Shown here in pieces: positions 26,260-36,080 of a stretch of 64,000 nt of DNA (positions are counted from its first letter, which is position 1; each line of letters starts with the position of its first letter). This stretch comes from Caballeronia sordidicola (lineage in GTDB: Bacteria; Pseudomonadota; Gammaproteobacteria; Burkholderiales; Burkholderiaceae), in contig NZ_JNFG01000004.1 of the NCBI RefSeq assembly GCF_000729995.1, positions 62,001 through 126,000 of the forward strand. The letters are read 5' to 3'. The position numbers were made by a program, and so were the translations under genes. The notes under the pieces are model-generated. The model saw only the letters and a program-made list of their open reading frames with translations, did no database searches and was not told where the DNA came from.

Positions 26260-27324
26260 TCAAACCGGCCAGAGCGGCCCTTCTTCCATTGCGCCGACCT
26301 GCTCGCGCAACTCCAGAATCCGGTCTTCCCAATAACGCTGCGTGTTGAACCACGGAAACGCGGCGGGAAACGCCGGATCATTCCAGCGACGCGCCAGCCA
26401 GGCCGCATAGTGAATCAACCGCAGCGTGCGCAGCGCTTCGACCAGATGCAGCTCGCGCGGCTCGAAATCGCAGAAATCTTCGTATCCCGCCAGCAAATCA
26501 CCTAGCGCACGCGACGCCTCCGGGCGATCGCCCGGCAGCAACAGCCACAAATCCTGGATAGCGGGCGCCATGCGGCTATCGTCGAAATCGACGAAATGCG
26601 GACCCGCATCCGTCCACAACACGTTGCTTGGATGACAATCGCCGTGCAGCCGGATGCTTTTGATATCGCCGGCGCGTTCGTAGCATCGCTCGACACCTTC
26701 CAGCGCCATCTTCACTACGGTTTCATACGCTTCCCGCACGTCCTTCGGCACAAATCCGTGCGTCAGCAAAAACTCGCGCGGTTCGTATCCAAAGGTCTGA
26801 ATATCGAGCGCTGGGCGTTCCACGTACGGCTTGATCTGCCCGACCGCGTGAATCCGGCCGATAAACCGCCCAAGCCATTCCAGCGTCTCCGGCCGGTCGA
26901 TATCCGGCGCACGTCCTCCGCGTCGTTCGAAGATGGAAAACCGGAAACCTTCAAACGTATGGAGCGACGCGCCATTCAGCACGCGAGCCGGCACCGCCGG
27001 AATCTCGCGCTCATAAAGGGTCGAAACGAAAGCGTGCTCTTCGAGAATGGCGTCGTCGGACCAACGCAGCGGCCGGTAGAACTTCGCGACCATCGGCGGC
27101 CCGTCTTCCATGCCGACCTGGTACACACGGTTCTCATAGCTGTTGAGCGCGAGCATGCCGCCGTCGGTGCGTTCGCCAAGCGGTATCAGGACGCTGTCGA
27201 GCGCATCGAGCACACGCTCGGGCGTGAGATCGGCGAAAGGCGGAGGCGGGAGATTAGCGTCGTCGCCGGAGAGAGAAAGGCTGTCTGCGGGCGCGCGCGA
27301 TGCATCGGAATGGTTCGAGTTCAT
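26260..27324 (-). CDS. srkA: Stress response kinase A (YihE/RdoA family)
   Basis: An APH-fold Ser/Thr protein kinase of the SrkA family, which protects against programmed death under envelope stress in E. coli. The 354 residues show the catalytic loop LHGDCHPSNVLW (near 228-239) and the metal-binding VDFDDSRM. The N-terminal lead of about 30 residues (Ser/Asp/Pro-rich) is longer than in E. coli; an internal start is possible but no better site was seen. Single gene. Confidence 0.92.
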   Translation of the reverse strand: MNSNHSDASRAPADSLSLSGDDANLPPPPFADLTPERVLDALDSVLIPLGERTDGGMLALNSYENRVYQVGMEDGPPMVAKFYRPLRWSDDAILEEHAFVSTLYEREIPAVPARVLNGASLHTFEGFRFSIFERRGGRAPDIDRPETLEWLGRFIGRIHAVGQIKPYVERPALDIQTFGYEPREFLLTHGFVPKDVREAYETVVKMALEGVERCYERAGDIKSIRLHGDCHPSNVLWTDAGPHFVDFDDSRMAPAIQDLWLLLPGDRPEASRALGDLLAGYEDFCDFEPRELHLVEALRTLRLIHYAAWLARRWNDPAFPAAFPWFNTQRYWEDRILELREQVGAMEEGPLWPV

Positions 27325-27408
27325 CCCTGCATTGTGACGCGCATCGCGGGGGGAAGCATCAGCGATGCGCGGATACAGCGAAACAACGTTCTGAAACGCG
27401 CTAATTCC

Positions 27409-27621
27409 TTAATGTATGAGCGCGTTGGACGGGCGGACGAGTTCGCCGGTGTCGATCAGATCTTCGAGGAAGAACGGTTCCGTGTTTAGCAGCTCCGACG
27501 TGCCGGGTTCATCGGCGTACCAGGCGACCATCGCCATGTCGCCGAGAATCCGCATGACGATCCCGCGTGCGCCTTGTGGCACAGCAATATGGACGGAGCG
27601 AACGATTGAACCAATTTGCAT
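27409..27621 (-). CDS. Small conserved-type hypothetical protein
   Basis: A 70-residue acidic protein starting MQIGSIVRSVHIAVPQGA. GGGGAG lies 7 bp before the ATG, which is why I chose 27621 over the longer frame. It contains a hydrophobic core (GIVMRILGDMAMVAWYADE) suggestive of a small SH3-like barrel. I do not recognise the family. It stands alone upstream of the srkA gene on the same strand, with an 84-bp gap. Confidence 0.6.
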   Translation of the reverse strand: MQIGSIVRSVHIAVPQGARGIVMRILGDMAMVAWYADEPGTSELLNTEPFFLEDLIDTGELVRPSNALIH

Positions 27622-27980
27622 GATGACTCCCCGAGGTGTGCCGGCAAAACAGTGCGCGTGCCGGTCGGTTCTGCATGAAGCACAGGAGCGTGAGGCCCTG
27701 TGCACGAAACTAAAGTGCCGCGCGTGAATTCCTCGAATGCCTGCAAACTGCAGTCCTGTACCGATGATTTCGGCCGAAACGATGTTCTACTTTAGCGCAA
27801 CAATTCCCGTGGGGCGAAAACTTGCATCGCATCGAAACAACGTATGCGCAATCCAACTATTTTTCGAAAGTTGATTGAAAGCGCCCGGCGTGGAACGCTG
27901 CGTGAAGCTTCCGGCCCGATGTCCGGCAAAACCCTGACGATCAAGGTATGGTTAGGGCCTTCGCCACCGGAGATCCACTT
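27622..27980. other. 359-bp divergent spacer
   Basis: It lies between the minus-strand small gene and the plus-strand MFS gene, so promoters for both are expected. No strong hexamers or repeats were seen. Confidence 0.4.
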
Positions 27981-29237
27981 GTGACTTCATCGCCGGCGTC
28001 GTCCCGGTCAGCTTCGTCTTCCTCGCATAGCCCCGATTCCTTGCCGTACCTCGAACGCGGATCGCGTGCTTATTGGCACGCGGCGATTGCCTTGCTATTT
28101 GCAGGCTACGCCACCTTCTCGCTGCTCTACTGTTTGCAGCCGCTCCTTCCGGAGTTCACCAAGACGTTTGGCGTGAGTCCGGCGGAAAGTGCGCTGTCGG
28201 TATCGGTGACGACGGCTTCGCTTGCCATCGCGATTTTTATCGCCGGCTTTCTTTCAGAGGGCTGGAGCCGGCATCGATTGATGACGTTGTCGCTGACGGT
28301 TTCTGCGCTGCTGACGATCATCGTGGCGTTTCTGCCGAGCTGGCACGCGTTGTTGTTCGTGCGTGCGCTCGAAGGACTCGCGCTGGGTGGCGTGCCGGCC
28401 GTCGCCATGGCCTATCTTGCCGAGGAAGTGCATCCCGACGGCCTCGGCCTCGCGATGGGACTCTACGTCGGCGGCACGGCAATCGGCGGAATGGCTGGGC
28501 GGGTGATCAGCGGAATTCTCGCGGACTTTTTCTCGTGGCGTGTGGCTATCGGCGGAATCGGGGTGCTTGGGCTGCTCGCCACGCTGGCGTTTCGCGCGCT
28601 CCTGCCACCATCGCGACGTTTCGTGCCGCGCGCCGGAATGGCCTTTAGTCATCACCGGATTGCGCTGGCTGGGCATCTGAAAAATCGCGGCCTGCGATGC
28701 GTGATCTTGATGGGTTTCGTGCTCATGGGCAGCTTCGTGACGCTTTATAACTACGTCGGATATCGGTTGATCGCAGCGCCGTTCAATCTCAACCAGACGG
28801 AGATTGGCGCGATATTCGTGGTGTATCTGACGGGCGTGGTGGCATCGCCGTGGTCCGGAAAAATGGCCGATATATTCGGCCGCGGCCGCGTCCTGATCGC
28901 CGCGCTCCTGCTGATGATTTTTGGCGTGGCGTTGACGTTGTCGAGTTCGCTGCCCGTGGTGATTGCCGGCATCGCGTGCATGACGTTCGGGTTTTTCGCG
29001 GGGCATTCGGTCGCAAGCGGCTGGATCGGCTGGTTGGCCAAAGGGCCGAAAGGCCAGGCGGCGGCGCTGTATCTGCTGGCGTACTACATCGGCTCCAGCG
29101 TGCTCGGTTCCTGGGGTGGGCACTTCTGGACTATCGCCGGCTGGCCGGGCGTAAGCAGCTTCGTTTTCGTGCTGCTGTTAATCGGTTTGGGCGGCGCAGA
29201 ATACTTGCGCCGGCTGGAGCATTGCGCGAATGCCTGA
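27981..29237 (+). CDS. MFS transporter (YnfM/arabinose-efflux-like)
   Basis: A major facilitator protein of about 418 residues with 12 membrane helices. It has the TM2-3 motif GFLSEGWSRHRLM and, in the second half, GKMADIFGRGR. The Ser-rich N-terminus precedes the first helix at about residue 35. I prefer the GTG at 27981, with GGAGATCCACTT just upstream; an ATG 33 bp earlier has a poor site. The fold is close to E. coli YnfM, a putative drug or arabinose exporter. Substrate unknown. Confidence 0.88.
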   Translation: MTSSPASSRSASSSSHSPDSLPYLERGSRAYWHAAIALLFAGYATFSLLYCLQPLLPEFTKTFGVSPAESALSVSVTTASLAIAIFIAGFLSEGWSRHRLMTLSLTVSALLTIIVAFLPSWHALLFVRALEGLALGGVPAVAMAYLAEEVHPDGLGLAMGLYVGGTAIGGMAGRVISGILADFFSWRVAIGGIGVLGLLATLAFRALLPPSRRFVPRAGMAFSHHRIALAGHLKNRGLRCVILMGFVLMGSFVTLYNYVGYRLIAAPFNLNQTEIGAIFVVYLTGVVASPWSGKMADIFGRGRVLIAALLLMIFGVALTLSSSLPVVIAGIACMTFGFFAGHSVASGWIGWLAKGPKGQAAALYLLAYYIGSSVLGSWGGHFWTIAGWPGVSSFVFVLLLIGLGGAEYLRRLEHCANA

Positions 29238-29481
29238 TCGCTTAGATACACGGAAGAACGTAATGAAAGACCTTTGTAAATATCGATGAACAAGGGTTTT
29301 TACGTATCCACTTAAAACATCTGACCTGAAAGCCACGCCCTGTATGGCGTTTCTTTAATCGTTCGCTAACGTTTGCGGAAAGCGGCACAAATAAAGTTTA
29401 AACAACGGCCTATACTCGAATCGACAGTGCGACGTCTCACGCAGCCAGGTGAACGCTGAGCACGAATGATGGGAGACGGGT

Positions 29482-29667
29482 ATGACCACATACTTCACGA
29501 TCGGCGACTTCATCCTGATTATCCCGATGGCGCTTGCCGGCATTCTCTTTCTCGGGGCTGTGCCGTGCGCGACGCAATTCCGGAAAAACACACTACGCGT
29601 ATTTGGCGCGCTGCTCGGCGTGCTGATTGCGTTCCTGCTGGTGGAAGGATTGCCGGCCCTCGTTTAG
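29482..29667 (+). CDS. Small hydrophobic protein, 61 residues
   Basis: Two predicted membrane helices: FILIIPMALAGILFLGAVP (about 10-28) and VFGALLGVLIAFLLVEGLP (about 40-58), joined by the short basic loop ATQFRKNTLR. GGGAG is 7 bp before the ATG. No known family comes to mind. The promoter region upstream is A/T-rich, and the size and layout fit a small regulatory or stress membrane protein. Confidence 0.6.
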   Translation: MTTYFTIGDFILIIPMALAGILFLGAVPCATQFRKNTLRVFGALLGVLIAFLLVEGLPALV

Positions 29668-29973
29668 CAGTTCTATGTCGGAATGAACGGCGCGGCGAGT
29701 AGGGGCTTCGGCTTTCACTTCCACGCCTGTTGATCGGGAACAGGGCGCCGCAAGACGCGCCGTTCCTGCGATCGCGGTCATCGTCAGGAATGTCCTCTGC
29801 TCACGTTCGCTCTGAACGTCGACATCTGGTTTACTTCAATCTCGCTTTTGCTACTTCGAATCCGCGCATCCGTCGGAGGACAATGTGCGTAATTAGCCCA
29901 AGTCGTAATCGCAATCGCTCTCCAGTCGATGCCACCGATATTCAACGAACAATAAATCGACATCGAGGATCTC
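29668..29973. other. 306-bp gap before the DUF1295 gene
   Basis: No supported gene. The last 90 bp are A/T-richer and should contain the promoter for the DUF1295 and methyltransferase genes. No repeats or operators were recognised. Confidence 0.4.
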
Positions 29974-30756
29974 ATGCCGCCGCTCACCGTTGCCGTTATC
30001 GCTTTTATCGCGCTCATCGTTGTTTTCGCAGCGGTTTGGGCATGGCAGGTTAAATCGAAGAATGCCGGGATGGTCGATCCCATCTGGGCGATGTCGCTTG
30101 GCCTGATCGCGGTGCTGGTCGCAGTACTCGCCGAGGGCGATCTGCACACGCGGGTCGTCGTGGGAATTGGCGGGTTCATCTGGGGCATGCGACTGGGTGT
30201 GCATCTGTGGAAACGCAATGCAGGTCACGCCGAAGATCCGCGGTATCACAAGTTCCGCGAGCAATGGGGCGCTGACGCCAACAGGAAAATGTTCTGGTTC
30301 TTCCAGATGCAAGTCGTGATTTCGATGTTGTTATCGCTCGCGTTTTTCGTGCCGGCCTATCGCGCAACGCCGCCGGGCGCCGCCTGGGTCGCGCTCGCGG
30401 CGGTGATCTGGGTGATCTCGATTGCGGGCGAAACGCTCGCCGACCATCAGTTGCGCGTGTTCAAGGCGGACCCGTCGAATCACGGCAACGTCTGCCGCGC
30501 GGGCTTGTGGCGTTATTCACGGCACCCGAACTACTTCTTCGAGTGCGTGCATTGGGTCGCGTACATCCCGCTTGCAATCGGCGTAGGCGCATGGATTTTC
30601 GCCATGCTGTTGCCGCCCGTGCTGATGGCGTGGCTGCTGATGAAAGTCTCGGGCGTACCCATGGTTGAAGCAGAATCGGCTAAAAAACGCGCGGGCTATG
30701 CCGACTACATGCGTACGACCAGCGCATTGATTCCATGGCCGCCGCGTCACCCTTAA
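29974..30756 (+). CDS. DUF1295 (steroid 5-alpha-reductase-like) membrane protein
   Basis: A 260-residue multi-pass membrane protein. The C-terminal block with GLWRYSRHPNYFFEC and the late YADYMRTTSALIPW are the DUF1295/isoprenylcysteine methyltransferase-like signature that binds a nicotinamide or SAM cofactor. About seven helices are visible. It is followed 24 bp later by a CFA-synthase-like methyltransferase; such pairs occur in lipid modification clusters. The reaction is unknown. Confidence 0.85.
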   Translation: MPPLTVAVIAFIALIVVFAAVWAWQVKSKNAGMVDPIWAMSLGLIAVLVAVLAEGDLHTRVVVGIGGFIWGMRLGVHLWKRNAGHAEDPRYHKFREQWGADANRKMFWFFQMQVVISMLLSLAFFVPAYRATPPGAAWVALAAVIWVISIAGETLADHQLRVFKADPSNHGNVCRAGLWRYSRHPNYFFECVHWVAYIPLAIGVGAWIFAMLLPPVLMAWLLMKVSGVPMVEAESAKKRAGYADYMRTTSALIPWPPRHP

Positions 30757-30780
30757 ATAATAATAGCGAGGAGTTTCCAC

Positions 30781-31893
30781 ATGAGCGATCTGCCATCGCA
30801 AGCGGTTATGTCAGAACCACAAGAAAAAGAAGTGCCGACGGAGAACTGGCTGATCGACTGGTGCGAGCGCGGCCGCGTTCCTGACTCGCTCGTGCGCTTC
30901 GGGATGCGCTGGCTGATGAAGCAGCGTCTGCGAGATGAGGGCATCGACGACGGCGAAGCGCGTTCGAAGCGCTTCAATCGTCTGGTCGATGAACTGCGCG
31001 CAAGCCCGATAGCGATCGAAACGCAAGCCGCGAACACGCAGCACTACGAGATGCCGGCAGCGTTTTTCCATGGCCATTTGGGCGAGCACCTGAAGTATTC
31101 GTGCTGCTTGTATCGGACGGGAACGGAAACGCTTGATCAGGCCGAGCGCGCCATGCTCGAGGAATACGCCGTCCGTGCGCATCTCACCGATGGCCAGCGC
31201 ATTCTCGATCTCGGTTGCGGCTGGGGTTCGCTCTCGTTGTGGCTGGCGGAAAATTATCCGCGTTCGCAGATCGTGGCTTTATCGAATTCGCGGGGGCAGC
31301 GCGAGTTTATAGAGAGCGAGGCGGCCGAGCGCGGCATCACGAATTTGAGCGTGGTGACGGGGAATATTGTCGATCATCAATTCGATCCGGCATTGCTCGG
31401 CGATGGATTCGACCGCGTGTTGTCGATCGAGATGTTCGAGCACATGAAGAACTATCGGCTGTTGCTGAAGAAGATTTCTGGCTGGATGCGCGAGGACGGC
31501 AAGCTTTTTGTGCATGTGTTCGCGCATCGAACGCTGGCGTATCACTTCGAAGTGAAGGATGGCAGCGACTGGATGTCGAAGTACTTTTTCACGGGCGGGA
31601 CGATGCCATCGGAGGCGCTGCTCCTGCATTTCCAGGACGATCTCACCATTGACCGTCAATGGTGGGTGAGCGGCACGCATTATGAGAAGACGGCCAATCA
31701 CTGGCTGGCGAATCTGGACGCGGCGCGTAACGAATTGATGCCGATGCTGATCCAGACGTATGGCGCGGACAACGCCGGCATCTGGTTTCAGCGCTGGCGC
31801 ATGTTTTATATGGCCGTGGCGGAGTTGTTCGGTTACGCCGGCGGCAACGAATGGGGCATCGCGCATTACCGGTTTTCCAAACGGGCGGGCTAG
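30781..31893 (+). CDS. Cyclopropane-fatty-acid synthase-like SAM methyltransferase
   Basis: A 370-residue member of the CFA synthase / coclaurine-N-methyltransferase-like family. It has the typical pre-domain YEMPAAFFHGHLGEHLKYSCCLY, the SAM loop ILDLGCGWGSLSLW (near 141-154), SNSRGQREFI and EMFEHMKNY. GAGGAG precedes the ATG. True CFA synthases methylate unsaturated phospholipid acyl chains; this one has a shorter N-terminus than E. coli Cfa (382 residues) and may act on other lipids. Paired with the upstream DUF1295 gene. Confidence 0.88.
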   Translation: MSDLPSQAVMSEPQEKEVPTENWLIDWCERGRVPDSLVRFGMRWLMKQRLRDEGIDDGEARSKRFNRLVDELRASPIAIETQAANTQHYEMPAAFFHGHLGEHLKYSCCLYRTGTETLDQAERAMLEEYAVRAHLTDGQRILDLGCGWGSLSLWLAENYPRSQIVALSNSRGQREFIESEAAERGITNLSVVTGNIVDHQFDPALLGDGFDRVLSIEMFEHMKNYRLLLKKISGWMREDGKLFVHVFAHRTLAYHFEVKDGSDWMSKYFFTGGTMPSEALLLHFQDDLTIDRQWWVSGTHYEKTANHWLANLDAARNELMPMLIQTYGADNAGIWFQRWRMFYMAVAELFGYAGGNEWGIAHYRFSKRAG

Positions 31894-31924
31894 GTTGCAC
31901 TGATGCGGGTTGGGCAAAAACGCT

Positions 31925-33397
31925 TCATCTCGCCGCCATCAATGCCGGGCGGCGGGCGAACCACGGCCTTGCGGCCTCCAGCTGCGCTGCCAGCCGGAAC
32001 AACGTGGCATCGTCGTTGATCCGCCCCGCGAACTGCACGCCGATCGGCATGCCGCGGGCGTTCCAGTACAGCGGCACGGACATCGCCGGCTGACCGGTGA
32101 AGTTGAAAAGCTCCGTGCAACCGGCCCAGTCAAATGCCTTCTTGGAAGAAATCGACAACATCCGCTTCAACAACGGCTCAATGGGAATCGCCGAAAGCAC
32201 GCGCATCTGGAAACGCTCGAACTGGGTCGGCTGCTTCGCTCCAATCCTGACCGGTGCGGCAGCAAGCGTGGGCGTCAACAGCACGTCATATCGCGTCATC
32301 AACGTAGCCATCTTCGCCTTGAACTGACGCTGGGTTTCCAGTGCGGCCGGCAGATCGCGTTCGCCGATCTTGCGGCCAATATGCGCCATCGCCCACGATG
32401 CAATTTCGAAATCAGCGCGCTTCGGCTTCTGGCCGCTGATGCGATCGGCGTGCAGCACGATCTCTTTGGCCAGCACCGACCACATCACCAGGAACGCATG
32501 GGCGAGGACGTCGAAGTCGAGCCCGAAAGACGTTGGCTCTACACGATGACCCAGTGATTCAGCGAGCCTGGCGGCATCGTCGAGAGCGGCTTTTACATCC
32601 GCCGATATCGCCCCCGCAAGCTGCGGCTCTTCCATATAGCCGATGCGCAACGGCCCGCACGGTTCGCCGACAGCCCGGAAGAAGGCGTTCGAATGCCCGG
32701 ACGATGTGAGGTCGAGCAGCAGGGCGCTATCGCGGACACTGCGCGACACGGCATGATCCACCGCCAGATCGCCGGGAGCGGGCAGCGGCTGCGGTTGGAC
32801 ACTGTTGGATGGCTTGTAGCCGAAGAGCCCGCAACACGACGCCGGGATGCGGATCGAGCCGCCGCCATCCGCCGCGTGCGCAAGTGGGACGACACCGCCC
32901 GCGACCGCCGCCGCTGCGCCTCCGCTGGAACCGCCCGGGGTGTAGTCGAGTCCCCACGGGTTGCGCGCCGGGCCGAACAACTCGGGTTCGGTGTACGGCA
33001 TCTGGCCGATCTCAGGCGTGTTGGTCTTGCCGAAAATGTTGAGCCCGGCCTGCTTCGATCGCGCGACGATCAGCGAGTCTTCAGTGGGCGTGAAATGCTG
33101 GAAATGGCGGCAACCCATGGACATCCGCAAACCCGCGACCGGCGCACCCAGGTCCTTGATGAGGTAGGGAACGCCCGCGAGCGGACCTTGGCCCAGGGTG
33201 GCGGAGCCATCGCGTCCGCCACGGCTCGCGCGGTTGCGAGCCGCCTGATAGTCCTTCAGGACAATGGCGTTGAGCGCCGGATTAACGGCTTCGGCGCGCG
33301 CGATTGCCGTATCGATCAATTCCCGCGCGCTGACCTGGCCGCTGCGCACGAGCTCGGCCAGGCCGATCGCGTCGTAGTCGAGATACTCGGACTGCAA
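31925..33397 (-). CDS. Amidase signature family enzyme
   Basis: A 490-residue amidase with the Ser-cisSer-Lys triad: Lys in [12 protein letters not shown], cis-Ser in [12 protein letters not shown] and the nucleophile in [14 protein letters not shown]. The start is a TTG supported by AGGAGGGAG six bases upstream. Substrate is unknown; relatives act on aryl-acylamides, indoleacetamide, 6-aminohexanoate cyclic dimer or Glu-tRNA. No GatB or GatC partners are nearby, so this is not GatA. The next gene on the strand lies upstream with a 78-bp gap. Confidence 0.9.
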   Translation of the reverse strand: MQSEYLDYDAIGLAELVRSGQVSARELIDTAIARAEAVNPALNAIVLKDYQAARNRASRGGRDGSATLGQGPLAGVPYLIKDLGAPVAGLRMSMGCRHFQHFTPTEDSLIVARSKQAGLNIFGKTNTPEIGQMPYTEPELFGPARNPWGLDYTPGGSSGGAAAAVAGGVVPLAHAADGGGSIRIPASCCGLFGYKPSNSVQPQPLPAPGDLAVDHAVSRSVRDSALLLDLTSSGHSNAFFRAVGEPCGPLRIGYMEEPQLAGAISADVKAALDDAARLAESLGHRVEPTSFGLDFDVLAHAFLVMWSVLAKEIVLHADRISGQKPKRADFEIASWAMAHIGRKIGERDLPAALETQRQFKAKMATLMTRYDVLLTPTLAAAPVRIGAKQPTQFERFQMRVLSAIPIEPLLKRMLSISSKKAFDWAGCTELFNFTGQPAMSVPLYWNARGMPIGVQFAGRINDDATLFRLAAQLEAARPWFARRPALMAAR

Positions 33398-33475
33398 GGT
33401 TCTCCCTCCTTTGATGCGGTTGTGTCCCGTCTTCTCAGGCGGCCAACCGTGCAGTCCGCGGAACAGCGCGCCGAG

Positions 33476-34171
33476 TTACGAATGCTCGCCGAGGAACGTC
33501 AGTGTGCGGCCGTGCGCCAGTGCCGACGCCGCTTGATTGTACGATGCGCGATCCGTGCAATTGAAGCCGTGATCGGCGCCCGGATACACGTGGACCTGAG
33601 CGTCCTTGCCCGCGAAGCGCTGCTTGACCGAGTCGATCGCGGTGGACGGAATGTGGGCATCGAGTGCGCCGTAGTGAAATTGCATCGGCACCTTGATCTT
33701 GTCGGCCTGGTCGAGCTCGTTCTGGATGCCGCCGCCGTAGTAGGCCACGGCGATATCGAATGCACCTTGCGCAGCGGACAAATAGGCCAGCCGGCCGCCA
33801 AGGCAATAACCGACGGCCGCGATCTTGCCCGTGACTTCCGGCAAAGCGCGCAGCGCGGCGGCGGTTGTGGTGACATCGTCGACTGCTTTCGATGCGTCGA
33901 GCTTGCCGTAGATTTCCATCGCCTTTTCGCGGTCGGCGCCGTCGTAGCCGAGTTCCACGCGCGGCTGGACGCGCCAGAAAATGTCGGGGGCGAGCGCGAC
34001 GTAACCATCGGCCGCGTACTGGTCGGCCACGGCGCGGATGTGCGAGTTCACGCCGAAGATTTCCTGGATGATGACGACACCCGGGCCTTTGCCGCCTTTG
34101 GGCAACGCGAGATAGCCCTGGAAGGTGTCGCCGTCTGCAGGAATGTCGATCCAGCGGGATGTCACGGTCAT
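33476..34171 (-). CDS. Dienelactone hydrolase family protein
   Basis: An alpha/beta hydrolase of 231 residues. The nucleophile is Cys in GYCLGGRL (near 122-129), with the late Asp in GALDAHIP and His in PGADHGFN, as in carboxymethylenebutenolidase. EIFG(V/M) (QEIFGVNSHIRAV) is also a signature. The ATG at 34171 has CAGGAG upstream. Dienelactone hydrolases open lactones in chlorocatechol pathways, but no catechol genes are nearby, so the substrate is open. Confidence 0.92.
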   Translation of the reverse strand: MTVTSRWIDIPADGDTFQGYLALPKGGKGPGVVIIQEIFGVNSHIRAVADQYAADGYVALAPDIFWRVQPRVELGYDGADREKAMEIYGKLDASKAVDDVTTTAAALRALPEVTGKIAAVGYCLGGRLAYLSAAQGAFDIAVAYYGGGIQNELDQADKIKVPMQFHYGALDAHIPSTAIDSVKQRFAGKDAQVHVYPGADHGFNCTDRASYNQAASALAHGRTLTFLGEHS

Positions 34172-34868
34172 GATGAAGCTCCTGGCTGATGCCTGAATAA
34201 GTGGGGCGAAATGATAGGGGACGATAAGGGTGGGAACCGCGGCCGGACAGTGTGCCACCATTCGATGCGCCTTGCTGGCAAGGGCGCGCGCTGTAAAGCA
34301 GCTGTAGGCAACGCGCGCGGCAGAGGGTTTTCAGCGATATTTCTGAGCCGTTCCACCGTCGTCATGGAGCACGGCGTGAGGCTTTGAAGCGGTGACTAGT
34401 TAATAGTGCTACCCGAGTGCTAACCCGAGTGCTAACCCCAATGCTTACCCGAGTTCTTAACCCACGAAATTGACTTGAAACAAACGGACCGAACAATAAC
34501 GGCACGGCCGGGTAAAACTAAAGTGCCGCCTCTAGAACGCCGCGAACGACCACTTGCGCAAACGTGTCAATCTGCTGAAGAACCGCATGTACAGGACCTT
34601 TGCGCACTGCACCAGCACACTTTCAAGCGCTTCTCAACACATCTCTTATTGGTAGTCGCACCACTATCCTAAAAAACTTCCCCAAATTAATTTGATAACC
34701 CTACACTTGCGCGCAGTGCGGATGCTGGTCGTCATAAACGGCCTGCGGAAGTACGAGCCAAGTGCATGACGATGCATCCGGCGTGGTCGTCCACGGGGCT
34801 GAGCGAAACGTGATGAAACGGAGCACAGGGCGACACCGTTGTTTTTGGGACCGAAACTGGAGACTTAC
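34172..34868. other. 697-bp gap upstream of the amino acid binding-protein gene
   Basis: No supported coding sequence. The stretch 34380-34500 holds four tandem 12-bp repeats. The rest is A/T-richer than the genes, especially 34660-34705, which probably holds the promoter of the gene at 34869. The long distance from the repeats to the start suggests either a distal control region or a long leader. Confidence 0.5.
34411..34458 (+). repeat. Four tandem 12-bp repeats
   Basis: Consecutive units are ACCCGAGTGCTA, ACCCGAGTGCTA, ACCCCAATGCTT and ACCCGAGTTCTT. The first two are identical; the others differ at two to three positions. A partial unit (AGTGCT) precedes them and AACCC follows. The period of 12 bp is slightly more than one helical turn, so bound proteins would sit on nearly the same face. 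Confidence 0.75.
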
Positions 34869-36014
34869 ATGAACACCAAGCTTCACAAACTGTTGCCTAT
34901 CAGCGCTGCAGCGCTAATGTTCGCCTCGATGGCAACAACCGCTACGGCCGACGAAACCGTCAAGATCGGTCACGTTGCACCGTTGACCGGTGGTATTGCC
35001 CACCTGGGCAAGGACAACGAAAACGGCGCGCGCCTCGCAGTTGAAGAAATCAATGCCAAGGGTCTGACGATCGGCGGCCAGAAGATCACGCTTCAACTCG
35101 ATCCGCAAGATGACGCAGCTGACCCGCGTACAGCTACTCAAGTGGCGCAAAAGCTCGTCGACGACAAAGTCGTTGCCGTGGTTGGCCATTTGAACTCGGG
35201 CACCTCGATCCCGGCATCGAAGATCTATAGCGATGCAGGCATCGTGCAGATTTCGCCGTCGGCAACGAACCCGGTGTACACGCAGCAAGGCTTCAAGACG
35301 ACGTATCGCGTTGTGGCAACCGATGCACAACAAGGTCCGGCACTGGCTAACTATGCCTCCAAGGAGCTGAAGCTGAAGAGCGTCGCGATTGTCGATGACT
35401 CGACCGCTTACGGCCAGGGTCTCGCGAACGAGTTCGAAAAGACTGCCAAGTCGCTCGGCATGAACGTGATGTCGCATGATGCGACCAACGACAAGGCTGT
35501 CGACTTCCGCGCAATTCTGACGAAGATCAAGGGCGAAAATCCTGACGCTGTGATGTTCGGCGGCATGGACGCAACCGGCGGCCCGTTCGCCAAGCAAGCC
35601 AAGCAACTCGGCCTGCGTGCCAAGGTACTGGCTGGCGACGGTGTTTGTACCGACCAGTTGTCGCAACTGGCTGGCGATGCAACCGACAATATCGTCTGCT
35701 CGGAAGCCGGTATGGCGCTCGAAAAGATGGCGGGCGGGGCGGAATTCTCGGCCAAGTTCCAGAAGCGTTTTGGCCAGCCGATCCAGATCTACGCTCCGTT
35801 CACGTATGACGCGGTGTACATCATTGTCGATGCTATGAAGCGCGCCAATTCCACCGATCCGGCGAAGATTCTGGCAGCAATGCCGAATACGGATTACAAG
35901 GGTGTGATCGGCGAAACGACCTTCGACTCGAAGGGCGACCTGAAGCACGGCGTGATCTCGCTGTACAACTACAAGGCAGGCAAGAAGACGCTGCTGGACG
36001 TAGTCAAGATGTAA
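34869..36014 (+). CDS. Branched-chain amino acid ABC transporter substrate-binding protein
   Basis: A periplasmic LivK/BraC-type receptor of 381 residues. The signal peptide (MNTKLHKLLPISAAALMF...TATA) is cleaved after about residue 27, before DETVKIGHVAPLTGG. The mature part shows LAVEEINAKG and GHLNSGTSIPASKIY, typical of type I binding proteins. No permease or ATPase genes are adjacent, so it is an orphan receptor that must use subunits encoded elsewhere. GGAGACTTAC precedes the ATG. A strong terminator follows. Confidence 0.94.
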   Translation: MNTKLHKLLPISAAALMFASMATTATADETVKIGHVAPLTGGIAHLGKDNENGARLAVEEINAKGLTIGGQKITLQLDPQDDAADPRTATQVAQKLVDDKVVAVVGHLNSGTSIPASKIYSDAGIVQISPSATNPVYTQQGFKTTYRVVATDAQQGPALANYASKELKLKSVAIVDDSTAYGQGLANEFEKTAKSLGMNVMSHDATNDKAVDFRAILTKIKGENPDAVMFGGMDATGGPFAKQAKQLGLRAKVLAGDGVCTDQLSQLAGDATDNIVCSEAGMALEKMAGGAEFSAKFQKRFGQPIQIYAPFTYDAVYIIVDAMKRANSTDPAKILAAMPNTDYKGVIGETTFDSKGDLKHGVISLYNYKAGKKTLLDVVKM

Positions 36015-36080
36015 TTGCCGCAGGCGGTCAGAGTCGTGATGTTTCGACTGTGGCCGCCTTCGATGATTTTCATTCTTAAA

